Shown piece by piece: positions 40,770 to 53,579 of a stretch of 64,000 bases of DNA. Below the pieces are notes generated by a model that was not told the origin of the DNA, searched no databases, and saw only the letters and a program-made list of their open reading frames with translations. The stretch's first letter is position 1. Each line of letters opens with the position of its first letter. Source of the DNA: Solanum dulcamara (taxonomy: Eukaryota > Streptophyta > Magnoliopsida > Solanales > Solanaceae); assembly GCF_947179165.1 (NCBI RefSeq), contig NC_077238.1:374501-438500 (forward strand). The letters are read 5' to 3'. The position numbers and the translations under genes are program-made.

Positions 40770-43700
40770 TTGCCAGTTTTTCGTGTATGTTAGCCCATGG
40801 ATTTTTTAGGTGCCGGGGGACCAGGTTAAATTTTCTTGGATATTTCCATAGTAGAGTCCATAACGACCTACAGAATGACTCCAGTATCCCTGGTGGCATT
40901 TTAGAGGGGTTTAGGATCATTTTATTGGCGACGTAATAGTAATTACGCGATTTTGCAAGTTTTTTGAGTGTGTTAGCCCACGGATTTTAACGTGCCAGGG
41001 GTCCGGGTCGAATTGTCTTTAATTATTCCGTAGTAGCATCCGTAACAACCTGGGAATGACTCTATTAGCCCTGGCGGTGCTTTAGAGGAGTTTAGGAGCA
41101 TTATATTGGTGACGAAATAGGAATAAGGCGATTTTGCCTGGTTTTCGTGTGTATTAGCCCACAAAATTTTAAGGTGCTGGAGTTCCAGATCAAATTTTAT
41201 TGGATTCTTCCATTGTAGCATTCGTAACGACCTAGATAATGACTCCAATAGCCCGGGAGGCGCTTTAGAGGGGTTTAAGAGTATTTTATTGGCGACGCAA
41301 TAGTAATTAGGCAATTTTGCCAGTTTTTCGTGTGTGTTAGCCCACAGATTTTTTAGGTGCCAGAGGTTAAGGTCGAATTTTCTTGGATTCCTCTATAGTA
41401 GCGTCCGTAAAGACCTGGGAATGACTCTAGTAGCCCCGGCGGCGCTTTAGAGGGGTTTAGGAGCATTTTATTAGTGATAAAATAGGAATTAGGCGATTTT
41501 GCCAGTTTTTCGTGTGTGTTAGCCCATAAATTTTTTAGGTGCCGGGGGTCCAAGTCGCATTTTCTTGGATTCTTCCATAGTATCGTACGTAACGACTTTG
41601 GAACGACTCCAGTAGCCCGAGCGGCACTTTAGAGGGGTTTAGAAGCATTTTATTGGCGACGCAATAGGAATTATGCGATTTTGCCAGTTTTTCGTGTGTG
41701 TTAGCAAACAGATTTTTTAGGTGCTGGGGGTCCAGGTCGAATTTTCTTGGATTCTTCCATAGTATCATATGTAACGACTTGGGAATGACTGCAGTAGCCC
41801 CGGCGGTACTTTAGAGGGGTTTAGGAGAATTATATTTGCGACGCAATAGGAATTAGGCAATTTTGCCAGTTTTTCGTGTGTGTTAGCCCACGGATTTTTT
41901 AGGTGTTGGCGGTCCAAATCGATTTTTTTTGGATTCTTCATAGTAGCATCCTTAACGACCTAGGAAATGACTCTAGTACCCCCGGCGGCACTTTTGAGGG
42001 GTTTAGAAGTATTTTATTAGCAACACAATAGGAATTCAGCAATTTTGCTAGTTTTGGGTGTGTTACCCCACAGATTTTTTAGGTGTCGGAGGTTCGGGTA
42101 GAATTTTCTTGGAATCTTCTATAGTAGCATCCGTAACGACCTAGGGAACGACTCCAGTAGCCCCGGTGGCACTTTAGAGGGGTTTATGAGCATTTTATTA
42201 CCAATGCAATAGGAATTAGGCGATTTTGCCAGTTTTTCGTGTGTGTTAGCCTAGAGATTTTTTAGGTGCCAGAGTTCCGGGTCAAAGTTTCTTGGATTCT
42301 TCTATAGTAGTATTCGTAACAACCTAGGGAGTGGTTCTTGTAGCCACGACGACTCTTTAGATGGGTTTAGGAATATTTTATTGGTGACGAAATAGGAATT
42401 AGGCGATTTTGTGAGTTTTTCGTATGTATTAGCCCATGAAATTTTTTTGTGCAGGGGGTCAGGTCATATTTTCTTGATTTCTTCTATAGTAGAGTCCGTA
42501 ATGACTTAGAGAAAAACTTCATTAGCTTCGGTGGCACTTTAGAGGGATTTAGGATCATTTTATTGGCGACGCAACAGGAATTAGGCGATTTTGCTAGTTT
42601 TTTCGTGTGTGTTAGCCCCCCAGATTTTTTAGGTGCTGGGGTAAGGGTTGAATTTTATTTGATTCTTGTAATGTAGCATTTGTAACAACCTAGGGAACGA
42701 CTCTAGCAGACCCGGCGGCGCATTAGAGGGGTTTAGGAGCATTTATTGGCAAGGCAACAGGAATTAGGCGATTTTGCCAGTTTTTTATGTGTGTTACACC
42801 ACGAATATTTTTGGTGCCGAGGCTCTGGGTCGAATTTTCTTGGATTATTCTATAGTAGCATCCGTAACGACCTTGGGAATTAGTCCAATAGCCCCGACGA
42901 TGCTTTAGAGGGGTTTTGGAGAATTTTATTGGCGACGCAATAGAAATTAGTCGATTTTGCCAGTTTGTCGTGTGTGTTAACCTATGTATTTTTTAGGCGT
43001 TGGGGGTCCAGGTTGAATTTTCTTGGATTATTCCATAGAAGCGTCCGTAACGACGTGGGTAATGACTCTAGTAGCCTCGGTGGCACTTTAGAGGGGTTTA
43101 GGTGTATTTTATTGGTGATACACTAGGAAGTAGGCAATTTTGACAGTTTTGCGTGTGTGTTATCCACAGATTTTTAAGGTGCCAGAGGTATGGGTCAAAT
43201 TTTCTTAGATTCTTCTCTAGTAGCGTCCGTAACGACTTAGAGAACTACTCCAGTATTCCCAAAGGCGCTTTAGAGGGGTTTAGGAGCATTTTATTAGTGA
43301 TGAAATAGGAATTAGGCAATTTTGCCAGTTTTTCATGTATGTTAGCCCACAGATTTTTTGATTCTTCCATTGTATCATACGTAACAACCTGGGGAACGAC
43401 TCCAGTAGCCCCGGTAGCGCTTTTGAGGTGTTTAAGAGCATTTTATTGGCGACGCAATAGAAATTAGGTGATTTTACTAGTTTTTCGTGTGTGTTAGCCC
43501 ACGGATGTTTTAGGTGCCGGGGGTTCGGGTCGAATTTTCATGAATTCTTCCATAGTTGCGTCCGTAACGATATGGGGAGCGACTCCAGTAGCCCCGGAGG
43601 AGAATTATAGGGGTTTAGGAGCATTTTATTGGGGATGCAACACGAATTAGGCGATTTTGCTAGATTTTCATGTTTGAGCTCACGAATTTTTTAGGTGATA

Positions 43701-46700
43701 GAGGTTTGGGTCAAATTTTCTTGGATTCTTCCATAGTAGCGTCCGTAATGACCTAGGGAACGACTATAGTAGACCCAGCGGCAATTTTGAGGGGTTTAGG
43801 AGTATCTTATTGGCGACGCAATAGAAATTAGGTAATTTTGATAGTTTTTCATGTGTGTTAGCCCACAGATTTTTTAGGTGCCGAGGGTTCAAGTTGAATT
43901 TTCTTGGATTATTATATTGTAGCGTCAGTAACGACCTGGGAAGGACTCCAATTGCCCCGGCGGCGCTTTAGAGGGGTTTAGGAGTAGTTTATTGGCGACG
44001 CTATAGAAATTAGGCAATTTTGCCAGTTTTTCGTGTGTGTTAGCCCATAGATTTTTTAGGTGCCAGAGGTTCGGGTCAAATTTTTGGGGATTCTTCCATA
44101 GTAGCATCCGTAACAACCTAGGGAACGACTCCAGTAGCCCCGTCAGCTCTTTAGAGGGGTTTCAGTGCATTTTATTAGCTACGCAATAGGAATTAGACGA
44201 TTTTGCAAGGTTTTCTTGTATATTAGCCTACAGAGTTTTTAGGTGCCGGAGGTTCGAGTCTGATTTTCTTTGATTCTTCCATAGTAGCGTCCGTAACGAC
44301 CTAGGGAATGACTCTAGTAGCCCCGGAGGCGCATTAGAGGGGTTTAGGATTATTTTATTGGCCACACAACAGGAATTACGAATTTTTGCTAGTTTTTCAT
44401 GTGTGGTAGACCACGAATTTTTTAGGAGCCAGAGGTTCAAGTCGAATTTTTTTGGAATCTTCAATAGTAGCGTCCGTAACGACCTAGATAACGACTCAAG
44501 TAGCCCCAGAAGTGCTTTAGAGAGGTTTAGGAGCATTTTATTTGCAAAGCAATAGGAATTAGGCGATTTTGCTAGTTTTTCGTGTGTGTTAGCCTATGAA
44601 TTTTTTAGGTGCTGAGGGTCTAGGTCAAATTTTCTTGGATTCTTCCATAGTAGCATCTGTAAAGACCTAGGAACACCTCCATTAGCCCCGGTGGTGCTTT
44701 AGAGAGGTTTATGAGCATTTTATTGGCGACGCAATAGGAATTAGGTGATATTTTCAGTTTTCCGTGTATATTAGCCCATAGATGTTTTAGGTGCCGAAGG
44801 CTTGGGTCGAATTTTCTTAGATTATTCAATAATAGCTTTCGTAACGACCTAGAAAATGACTTTAGTAGACCCGAAGGCGCTTTAGAAGGGTTTAGGAGCA
44901 TTTTATTCGTGATAAAATAGGAATTAGGCAATTTTGCCAGTTTTTTGTATGTGTTATCCCACGGATTGTTTAGGTGCCGGAGGTCCAGGTCGCATTTTCT
45001 TGGATTCTTCCATAGTATCGTCCGTAACGACCTGGGGAACAACTACAGTAGACCCCGAGGTGCATAAGAGGGGTTTAGGAGCATTTTATTAGCGATGCAA
45101 TAGGAATTAGGCAATTTTGACAGTTATTCGTGTGTGTTAGCCCATGGATTTTTTAGGTGCCGAGGGTCCGGGTTAAATTTTATTGGATTCTTCCATTGTA
45201 GCATCTGTAACGACTTGGGTAACGACTCCAGTAGCACCGACGGTGCTTTGGAGAGGTTTAGGAATATTTTATTGGCGATGCAATAGGAATTAGGAGATTT
45301 TGCCAGTTTTTCGTGTGTGTTAGCCCACGGATTTTTGAGATATCGGGGTTCCGAGTCGAATTTTCTTAGATTCTTCCATAGTAGAATCCGTAACGACCTG
45401 GGAAATAACTCCAGTAGCCCCAGCAGCACTTTAGAGGGGTTTAGGAGCATTTTATTGGTGACGAAATATGAATTAGGCGATTTTGCAAGTTTTTCATGTA
45501 TGTTAGCCAACAAAATTTTTAAGTACCAGGGGTCCGAGTCAGATTTTCTTAGATTCTTCCATAGTAGCGTCCGTAATAGCCCCGGCAGTGCTTTAGAGGG
45601 GTTTAGAAATATTTTATTGGTGACGAAATAGGAATTAGGCAATTTTGGCTATTTTTTGTGTGTGTTAGCCCACGAATTTTTTAGGTGCCAGAGGTTCGGA
45701 TGAAATTTTCTTGGATTCTTCCATAGTAGCGTCCGTAACGACCTAGGGAACGACACTAGTAGCCCCGACGGTGCTTTAGAGGTGTTTAGGAGTATTTTAT
45801 TGGCGATGAAATAGGAATTAGGCGATTTTGCCAGTTTGTCGTGTGTGTTAGCCCATGGAATTTTTAGGTGCCAGGGATTTGGGTCGAATGTTCTTCGATT
45901 CTTCCATAGTAGTGTACGTAACAACTTGGGTAACAACTCCAGTAGCCCCGATGGTGCTTTAGAGGGGTTTATGAGCATTTTATTGGTGACAAAATAAGAA
46001 TTAGGCAATTTTGCCAGTTTTTCGTGTATGTTAGCCCACAGATTGTTTAGGTGTCGGGGGTCCATGTCGAATTTTATTGGATTCTTCCATGGTAAAGTAC
46101 GTAACGACCTGGGGAACGACTCCAGTAGCCCTGGTGGCGCTTTAGAGGGGTTTAGGAGCATTTTATTGGCGACGCAATAGGAGTTAGGCAATTATGCCAG
46201 CTTTTCGTGTGTGTTAGCCCACAGATTTTTTAGGTGCCGAGGGTCCGGATCTAAGTTTCTTGGATTCTTCCATAGTAGCGTCCGTAACAACCTAAGGAAC
46301 GGCTCCAGTAGCCCCGGAGGTGCATAAGAGGGGTTTAGGAGCATTTTATTGGCAACGCAATAAAAATTAGGCAATTTTGTCAGTTTTTAGTGTGTGTTAG
46401 CCTAAAGATTTTTTAGCTGCCGGAGGTTCAGGTCGAATTTTCTTGTATTCTTCCATCGTAGAATCCATAACAACCTGGGAAAAGAGCCTAGTAGCCCCGA
46501 CGGTACTTTTGAGGGGTTTAGGGGTATTTTATTGGCGGCGCAATAAGAATTAAGCGATTTTGCCAGTTTTTCGTATGTGTTAGCCCACAAATTTTTTAGG
46601 TTACGGAGGTTCGAGTCAAATTTCTTGAATTCATCCATATTAGCGTCCGTAACGACCTAGGGAATGACTCTAGTAGACCTGGCAGCGCTTTGATGGATTT

Positions 46701-49342
46701 AGGAGCATTTTATTGGTGATCCAGATTTTCGTTTGTGTTAGCCCATGAAATTTTAAGGTGTCGGTGGTTCGGGTCGAATATTCTTGGATTCTTCAATAGT
46801 AGCCTCCGTAACGACCTAGGAAACGAATCCAGTACCCCTAGCGGCACTTTAGAGGGTTGAGGAGCATTTTATTGGTGATGAAATAGCAATTAGGTGATTT
46901 TGCTAGTTTTACAGGTGTGTTAGCCCACGAATATTTTTGGTACAACTGGTCCGGGTCAAATTTTATTAGATTCTTCAATAGTAGTGTCCGTAACGACCTG
47001 GGGAACAACTCCAGTAGCCCCGGCGGTGCTTTAGAGGGGCTTAGGAGCATTTTATTGCTGACGAAATAGGAATTAGGCAATTTTGCTAGTTTTTCGTGTG
47101 TGTTACCCTATAGATTTTTTAGGTGCCAGAGGTTCGGGTCAAATTTTCTTGGATTCTTCCATAGTAGCATCCGTAATGACCTAGGGAACGACTCCAGCAT
47201 CCCCGGCGGTACTTTAGAGGGGTTTAAGAGCATTTTATTAGCGACGCTATAGGAATTAGGCGATTTTGCTAGTTTTTCATGTGTGTTAGCCCCCAGATTT
47301 TTTAGGTGCTGGGGTCCAGGTCGAATTTTCTTGAATTCTTCCATAGTAGCGTCCGTAAGAACCTAGAGAACAACTCTAGTAGCCCCGGCGATGCTTTTTA
47401 TGGGTTTAGGAGCATTTTATTTGCGACACAATAGGAATTAGGCAATTTTGCGAGTTTTTCGTGTGTGTTAGCCCATGGATTTTTTAGGTGCCGGGGTCCG
47501 AGTCGAGTTTTCTTTGATTCTTTCATTGTAGCGTCCGTAACGACCTAGTGAATGACTCCAGTAGCTTGGGCGCACATTACAGGGGTTTTGGATTATTTTA
47601 TTTACGACGCAATAAGAATTAGTCAATTTTGCTAGTTTTTCGTGTGTTAGCCCACGAATTTTTAACGTGCGGGGGGTCCGAGTTGAATTCTTTTGGATTC
47701 TTCCATAGTAGAATCCGTAAAGACATTGGGAATGACTCCAGTAGACCCAGCGGTGCTTTAGAGGGGTTTAACAGCATTTTTTTGGTGACACAATAGGAAT
47801 TAGGAGATTTTGCCAATTTTTCGTGTGTGTTAGCCCACGGAATTTTTAGGTATCGGGGTTCCGGGTTGAATTATCTAGTATTCTTCAATACTAGCATCCG
47901 TAACGACCTTGGAAATGACTCCAGTAGCCTCGGCGGTACTTTAGAGAGGTTTTGGAGTATTTTATTGGCGACGCAATAGAAATTAATCGATTTTGCCAGT
48001 TTTTCGTGTGTGTTAGCCCATGTATTTTTTAGGTGTTGGAGGTTCGGGTAAAATATTTTTGGATTCTCCCATAGTAGCATCCGTAATGACCTAGGGAACG
48101 ACTCCAGTAGCCCCGACGGCGCTTTAGAGGGGTTTAAAAGCATTTTATTGGCGACACAATAAAAATTAGGCGATTTTTCTAGTTTTTCGTGTGTGTTAGC
48201 CCATTGATTTTTTAGGTGCCGAGGGTCTGGATAAAACTTTCTTGGATTCTTTCATTGTAGCGTCCGTAACTACATGGGGAACGACTCTAGTAGCCCCGAC
48301 GGCGCTTTAAAGGGATTTAGGAGCATTTTATTGGTGACACAATACGAATTAGGCGATTTTGCCATTTTTTGTGTGTGTTAGCCCACGAATATTTTAGGTT
48401 TCAGGGGTTCAGGTCGAATTTTCTTGGCTTCTTCCATAGTATTGTCCGTAACGACCTAGGGAACGACTCTAGTAGCCCTGTGGCGCTTTAGAGGGGTTTA
48501 GGAGCATTTTATTGGGGACGCAATAGAAATTAGGCTTTTTTGTCAGTTTTTCGTGTGTGTTAGCCTAGGGGTTTTTTAGGTGTCGGAGGTCCGGGTCTAA
48601 TATTTTTTTATTCTTCCATAGTAGCATCCATAATGACCTAGGGAACGACTCCAGTAGCCCTAGAGGCGAATTAGAGGGGTTTAGGAGCATTTTATTGGCG
48701 ACACAACAGGAATTAGGAAAGTTTACCAGTTTTTCGTGTGTTAGCCCACAGAATTTTTAGGAGATGAAGGTTCAAGTCGAATTTTCTTGGAATCTTCAAT
48801 AGTAGCGTCCGTAACGACCTAGAAAACGACTCAAGTAGCCCCAGCGACGCTTTAGAAGGGTTTAGGAGCATTTTATTTGCGACGCAATAGGAATTAGGCG
48901 ATTTTGCTAATGTTTTATGTGTTAGACCATAGAATTTTTAGGTGCCGGGGGTCTGGGTTTAATTTTCTTGGATTCTTTCATAGTAGCATCTGTAACGACC
49001 TGGGGAAGGACTCTAGTATCCCCGACGGTACTATAGAGGGGTTTAGGAGCATTTTATAAGTGACGAAATAGGAATTGGCAATTTTGCGAGTTTTTCATGT
49101 GTAACACCCATAAATATTTTACGTGCCGGGGGTCCAAGTCAAAGTTTCTTGGATTCTTCCATAGTTGCATACGTAACGACTTTGGAACGACTTCAGTAGC
49201 CCCGGTGATGCTATAGAGAGGTTTAGGATCATTTTATTGGTGACGCAATAGGAATTAGGCGATTTTGCCAGTTTTTCGTGTCTGTTAGCCCACAAATTTT
49301 TTAGATGCTGGGGGTCCAGGTCGAATTTTCTTGAATTCTTCC
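40770..49342. repeat. Divergent monomeric satellite, no higher-order repeat seen
   Basis: Monomers here are recognisable by all standard boxes but differ strongly from their neighbours and show internal deletions, for example near 43350 (GATTTTTTGATTCTTCC, joining two boxes) and near 46720 (GGTGATCCAGATTTTCG). I found no pair of segments repeating in order within this stretch. This is the expected appearance of the older flank of a satellite array next to single-copy DNA. Confidence 0.7.
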
Positions 49343-52293
49343 ATACTATCGTACGTAACAACTTGGGAATGACTCGAGTAGCCTCGGCGGCGTTTTAAAG
49401 GGGTTTAGGAGTATTTTATTGTGACGCAATAGAAATTAAGAAAATTTGTTAGTTTTTTGTGTGTTAGCCCACGGATTTTTTAGGTGCCGGGGATCCAAGT
49501 CAAATTTTCATGGATTCTTCCATAGTAGCATCCGTAACGACCTAGGAAACGACTCCAGTAGCCCCGGCGATGCTTTTGAGGGGTTTAGGAGCATTTTATT
49601 TGCAACTCAACAGAAATTAGGTAATTTTGCCAGTTTTTCGTGTGTGTTAGCCCATGGATATTTTAGGTGTCGGGGTCCGAGTTGAATTTTCTTTGATTCT
49701 TCCATTGTAGGAATGACTCCAGTATCCCGAGTGCACATTTCAGGGGTTTTGGAGCAATTTATTTGCGATGCAACAGGAATTAGTCAATTTTGCCAGTTTT
49801 TCGTATGTGTTAGCCCACAAATGTTTTAGCTGTCGGGGGTCTGAGTCAAATTTTTTTGGATTCTTCCATAGTAACATCCGTAAAGACCTGGATAATGACT
49901 CCAGTAGACCCGGCGATGCTTTAGAGGGGTTTAGGAGCATTCTTTTGGTGACACAATAGGAATTAGGAGATTTTGCCAGTTTATCATAAGTATTAGCCCA
50001 CGAAAGTTTTAGGTGTCGGGGCTCTAGGTTGAATTTTCTTAGATTCTTCAATAGTAGCGTCTGTAAAGACCTTGGAAACGACTCCAGTAGCCTCGGCGGT
50101 GCTTTAGAGGAGTTTTGGAGTTTATTTGCGACGCAATAGAAATTAGTCGATTTTGCTAATTTTTCCTGTGTGTTAGCCCATGTATTTTTTAGGCGTTGGG
50201 TATTCGGATCGAATTTTCTTTGATTATTCTATAGAAGCGTCTGCAACGACCTGGGGATTGACTCCAGTATCCCCAGTGATGCTTTAGAGGGGTTTAGGGG
50301 CCTTTTATTAGCGACACAATAGGAATTAGGCAATTTTGCGAGTTTTTCGTGTTTGTTAGCCAACGGATTTTTTAGGTGCCGGAGGTTCGGATCAAATATT
50401 TTAGTATTCTTCCATAGTAGCATCCGTAACAACCTAGGGAACGACTCTAGTAGTCCCGACGGTGCTTTAGAGGGGTTTAGGAGCATTTTATTGGCGACGC
50501 AATAAAAATTAGGCGATTTTTCTAATTTTTGGTGTGTTAGCCCATAGAGTTTTTAGGTGCCGAGGGTCTGGGTAAACTTTTCTTGGATTCTTTCATTGTA
50601 GCATCCGTAACTACATTCGAAATGACTCCACTAGCCTCGGTGGCGCTTTAGAGGGGTTTAGGAGCATTTTATTGGCGACACAATAGGAATTAGGCAATTT
50701 TGCCATTTTTTCGTGTGTGTTAGCCCACAGATTTTTTAGGTTTCTGGGGTCCAGGTCGAATTTTCTTGGATTCTTCCATTGTATCATACGTAACGACCTG
50801 GAGAACAAGTCCAGTAGCCCCGGTGGCGCTTTTGAGGTGTTTAGGAGAATTTTATTGGCGACGCAATAGGAATTAGGCAATTTTACTAGTTTTTCGTGTG
50901 TCTTAGCCCACGGATGTTTTAGGTGTCGGGTCAAATTTTCTTGAATTCTTCCATAGTTGCATCCATAACGATCTGGGGAGCGACTCCAGTAGCCCCGGAG
51001 GCGCATTAGAGTGGTTTAGAAGCATTTTATTGGTGACGCAACATGAATTAGGCGATTTTGCCATATTTTCGTGTGTGTTAGCTCACGAATTTTTTAGGTG
51101 CTAGAGGTTCGGGTCGAATTTTCTTGGATTCTTCAATAGTAGTGTCCGTAATGACCTGGGGAACAACTCCAGTAGCCCCAGCGGTGCTTTAGAGGGGTTT
51201 AGGAGCATTTTATTGGTGACGAAATAGGAATTAGGCAATTTTGCCAGTTTTTCATGTGTGTTACCCCATAGATTTTTTAGGTGCCGGAGGTTCGGATCGA
51301 ATTTTCTTGGATTCTTTCATAGTAGCGTCCGTAACAACCTAGGGAACGACTCCAGTAGCCCCGGAGGCACTTTATAGGGGTTTAAGAGCATTTTATTAGC
51401 GACGCAATAGGAATTAGGTGATTTTGCCAGTTTTTCATGTGTGTGAGCCCAAGGATTTTTTAGCTGCCGGGGGTCCGTGTCGAATTTTCTTGGATTCTTC
51501 CATAGTAGCGTCCATAACGACCTGGGGAACGAATCTTGTAGCCTTGACGACGTTTTAGAGGGGTTTAGTAACATTTTATTGATGGCAAAATAGGAATTAG
51601 GCGATTTTGCAAGTTTTTCGTGTGTGTTAGCCAACGAATTTTTTTGGTGCAGGGGGTCCGGGTCGAGTTTTCTTGGATTATTCAATAATAGCATCTGTAA
51701 TGACCTAGGAAATGACTCTAGTAGCCCCGGAGGCGCATTAGAGGGGTTTAGGAGCATTTTATTGGCAACGCAACAGGAATTAGGAAATTTTGCTAGTTTT
51801 TCATGTATGTTAGCCCACAGATTTTTAGGTGTTAGAGGTTCGGGTCGAATTTTCTTGGATTCTTCCATAGTAGCGTCCGTAACGACCTAGGCAATGTCTC
51901 TTGTAGCCCTGGAGACGCTTTAGAGGGGTTTAGGAGCATTTTATTGGCGATATAATAGGAATTAGGCGATTTTATCAGTTTTTCGGGTGTGTTAGCTCAT
52001 GAATTTTTTAGGTGCCGAGGTTCCGGGTCGAATTTTCTTGAATTCTTCAATTGTAACGTCCGTAACGACCTGGGAAACGACTCCAGTAGCCCCGGTGGCA
52101 CTTTAGAGGGGTTTAGTAGCATTTTATTGGTGACGAAATAGGAATTGGCAATTTTGTCAGTTTTTCATGTGTGTTAAGCACACGAATTTTTTAGGTGCTA
52201 GAGGTTCGGATTGAATTTTCTTGAATTCTTCAATAGTAGCGTCCTTAACAACCCAGGGAACAACTCCAGCAGACATGGTGGCACTTTAGAGGG

Positions 52294-53578
52294 CGATTTT
52301 TGAGGCTGGTATTATTTACTTTTTTTGGAGTTCTGAAATCAGGAAACAGAAATACATGGCTATCTAAACAAACATATGCACACATTCTTGTTATATATTG
52401 TAATTCATCCTCAAATTATAATGTAAGCAATCAAGTAATTTGGTATGCACATTCTAATGTAGCCCTGGACTCGAGAAGAAACTCAACTAACCTCTAATCA
52501 ACTATCATTGCCCACTATCAACGAACTTTGTGTCCTGGACTCGAGAAGAAACTCAACTAACCTCTAATCAACTATCATTGCCCACTATCAACGAACTTTG
52601 TGTCGATCTATTCGAAATCTACAATAAATTGTTAAGCTTGTTAACCTGACTTCTTATTTAACCTAATTCCTTAATTGAGGTCTGTTTTGACCAATTTCTA
52701 AAGATACTTTTGATATGTGCTGAAAGGTCTTCCATGGTTATTAAACTCGACACTAAAACAAGCATAGACATGCAAAGGAGTAATTGTTTATAGGCGGACA
52801 CCAATATTTATTAAACTAAATAAACAAAATTAGGCAGTATAGTGATTGATACTCGATAGGTCAAGTGATCTCTTTATAAGTAGCATTTGGCACATCATGG
52901 TAGCTGCTTTTGTCAGACAGAATTAATCAAGGAAAAATCCACACATTTGTAACAGTGCTCTGTTTCAAATTCTGTGCGCTCTGAAATGAGGTGATAAAAA
53001 TCTAGTGAACCTGAGACAAAAAAATATCAACAAGGGAGATATTACTACGTTGGCAAGAAATGGTATCCAAAGTAAGACTTTGGAACCCTGACTTCTGAAA
53101 ACCCTACACTGTTCTCATCCTGTTCCTATAATCTAGGACTCCTACTTCAGTAATATGCAAAATCCTCTCACAAAACTAATGTGCAAATATATCTCGTGTC
53201 AAGTCACAGCTTGTTAGATACAGCAGCTGGAAGAATATGAATTTGCTATGTAAATCAACGCTCGGGGTAACATCACCGAAGGAAATGACTTTCCCATTCT
53301 TCCTCCTTGCACCATCATGTACAAAAGCGTACCGTCAAACTCGTGCCAGGGAGATAATCAAATTGATCAGTCACATAAATCCCAGAAGCAGCTCCAAGAT
53401 CCAGTAAAGCCCTCTCCATAGTGGAAGGAGAAAAAAAATGAAAGAATCACAAGAAGTTAGCAGCTGAAATTCATATGTACTACAAGCGCAAGAACAGCAC
53501 CTGCTGACATGCACACAGGATAGCAGCTGAAGTTCATGCGTTGCGAATAAGAACACCACCTATTGACAGGCACACAGA
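52294..53578 (-). other. Low-copy DNA, probable 3' UTR/3' flank of the duplicated terminal exon (copy 1)
   Basis: This segment lies just downstream (minus strand) of the terminal exon stop codon and reaches the satellite junction. It has ordinary plant composition and no ORF worth calling. A minus-strand AATAAA (plus TTTATT, 52807-52812) is a possible polyadenylation signal about 770 bp past the stop; no cleavage site can be shown. It includes the 70-bp and 63-bp local tandem repeats listed separately. The equivalent in copy 2 is 57848-59132. Confidence 0.5.
52464..52603. repeat. 70-bp perfect tandem duplication (copy 1)
   Basis: A 70-base segment starting CCTGGACTCGAGAAGAAACT and ending AACGAACTTTGTGT is repeated twice in a row (52464-52533 and 52534-52603). 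It lies about 170 bp from the satellite edge. Confidence 0.95.
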
Positions 53579-53579
53579 T
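53461..53579. repeat. Imperfect ~63-bp tandem repeat beside the stop codon (copy 1)
   Basis: CAGCTGAAATTCAT at 53461 and CAGCTGAAGTTCAT at 53524 begin two diverged halves that share AAGAACAGCACCTGCTGAC-like and GCACACAG segments. The second half reaches the terminal exon's stop codon. The same pair occurs at 59015-59133. Confidence 0.75.

Larger units (their letters stand above)
1..52293. repeat. Tandem satellite array, ~182-183 bp monomer
   Basis: The same unit recurs head to tail from the first base to about 52293. The landmark ATTTTATT box begins at 39, 221, 408, 590 and 772, giving spacings of 182, 187, 182 and 182; 182-183 is usual, with occasional shortened monomers. Recurrent boxes in order are: GAGGGGTTTAGGAGCATTTT, CGCAATAGGAATTAGGCGAT, TTTTGCCAGTTTTTCGTGTG, TTAGCCCA, GATTTTTTAGGTGCC, GGGTCGAATTTTCTTGGATT, CTTCCATAGTAGC, GTCCGTAACGACCTGGGGAA and CGACTCCAGTAGCCCCGGCG. 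All monomers lie in the same orientation. I saw no transposon or gene inside the array. Known context: potato and tomato have a subtelomeric satellite, CL14, with 182-bp monomers; the match here is on length and host only. The array continues beyond the left end of the window. Confidence 0.97.

Noticed and set aside
1..52293. Regular repeats resembling a CRISPR array or an rDNA spacer
   Set aside because: Units are contiguous 182-183 bp monomers with no unique spacers, no adjacent cas or rRNA genes, and the setting is a plant nucleus.
1..52293. True telomere repeat tract
   Set aside because: Only one short TTTAGG-containing box per monomer is present; I saw no run of consecutive TTTAGGG units.
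53371..53559. 62-codon minus-strand ORF (also 58925-59113)
   Set aside because: Lies in the likely 3' UTR after the stop codon and has a low-complexity, unrecognisable translation.
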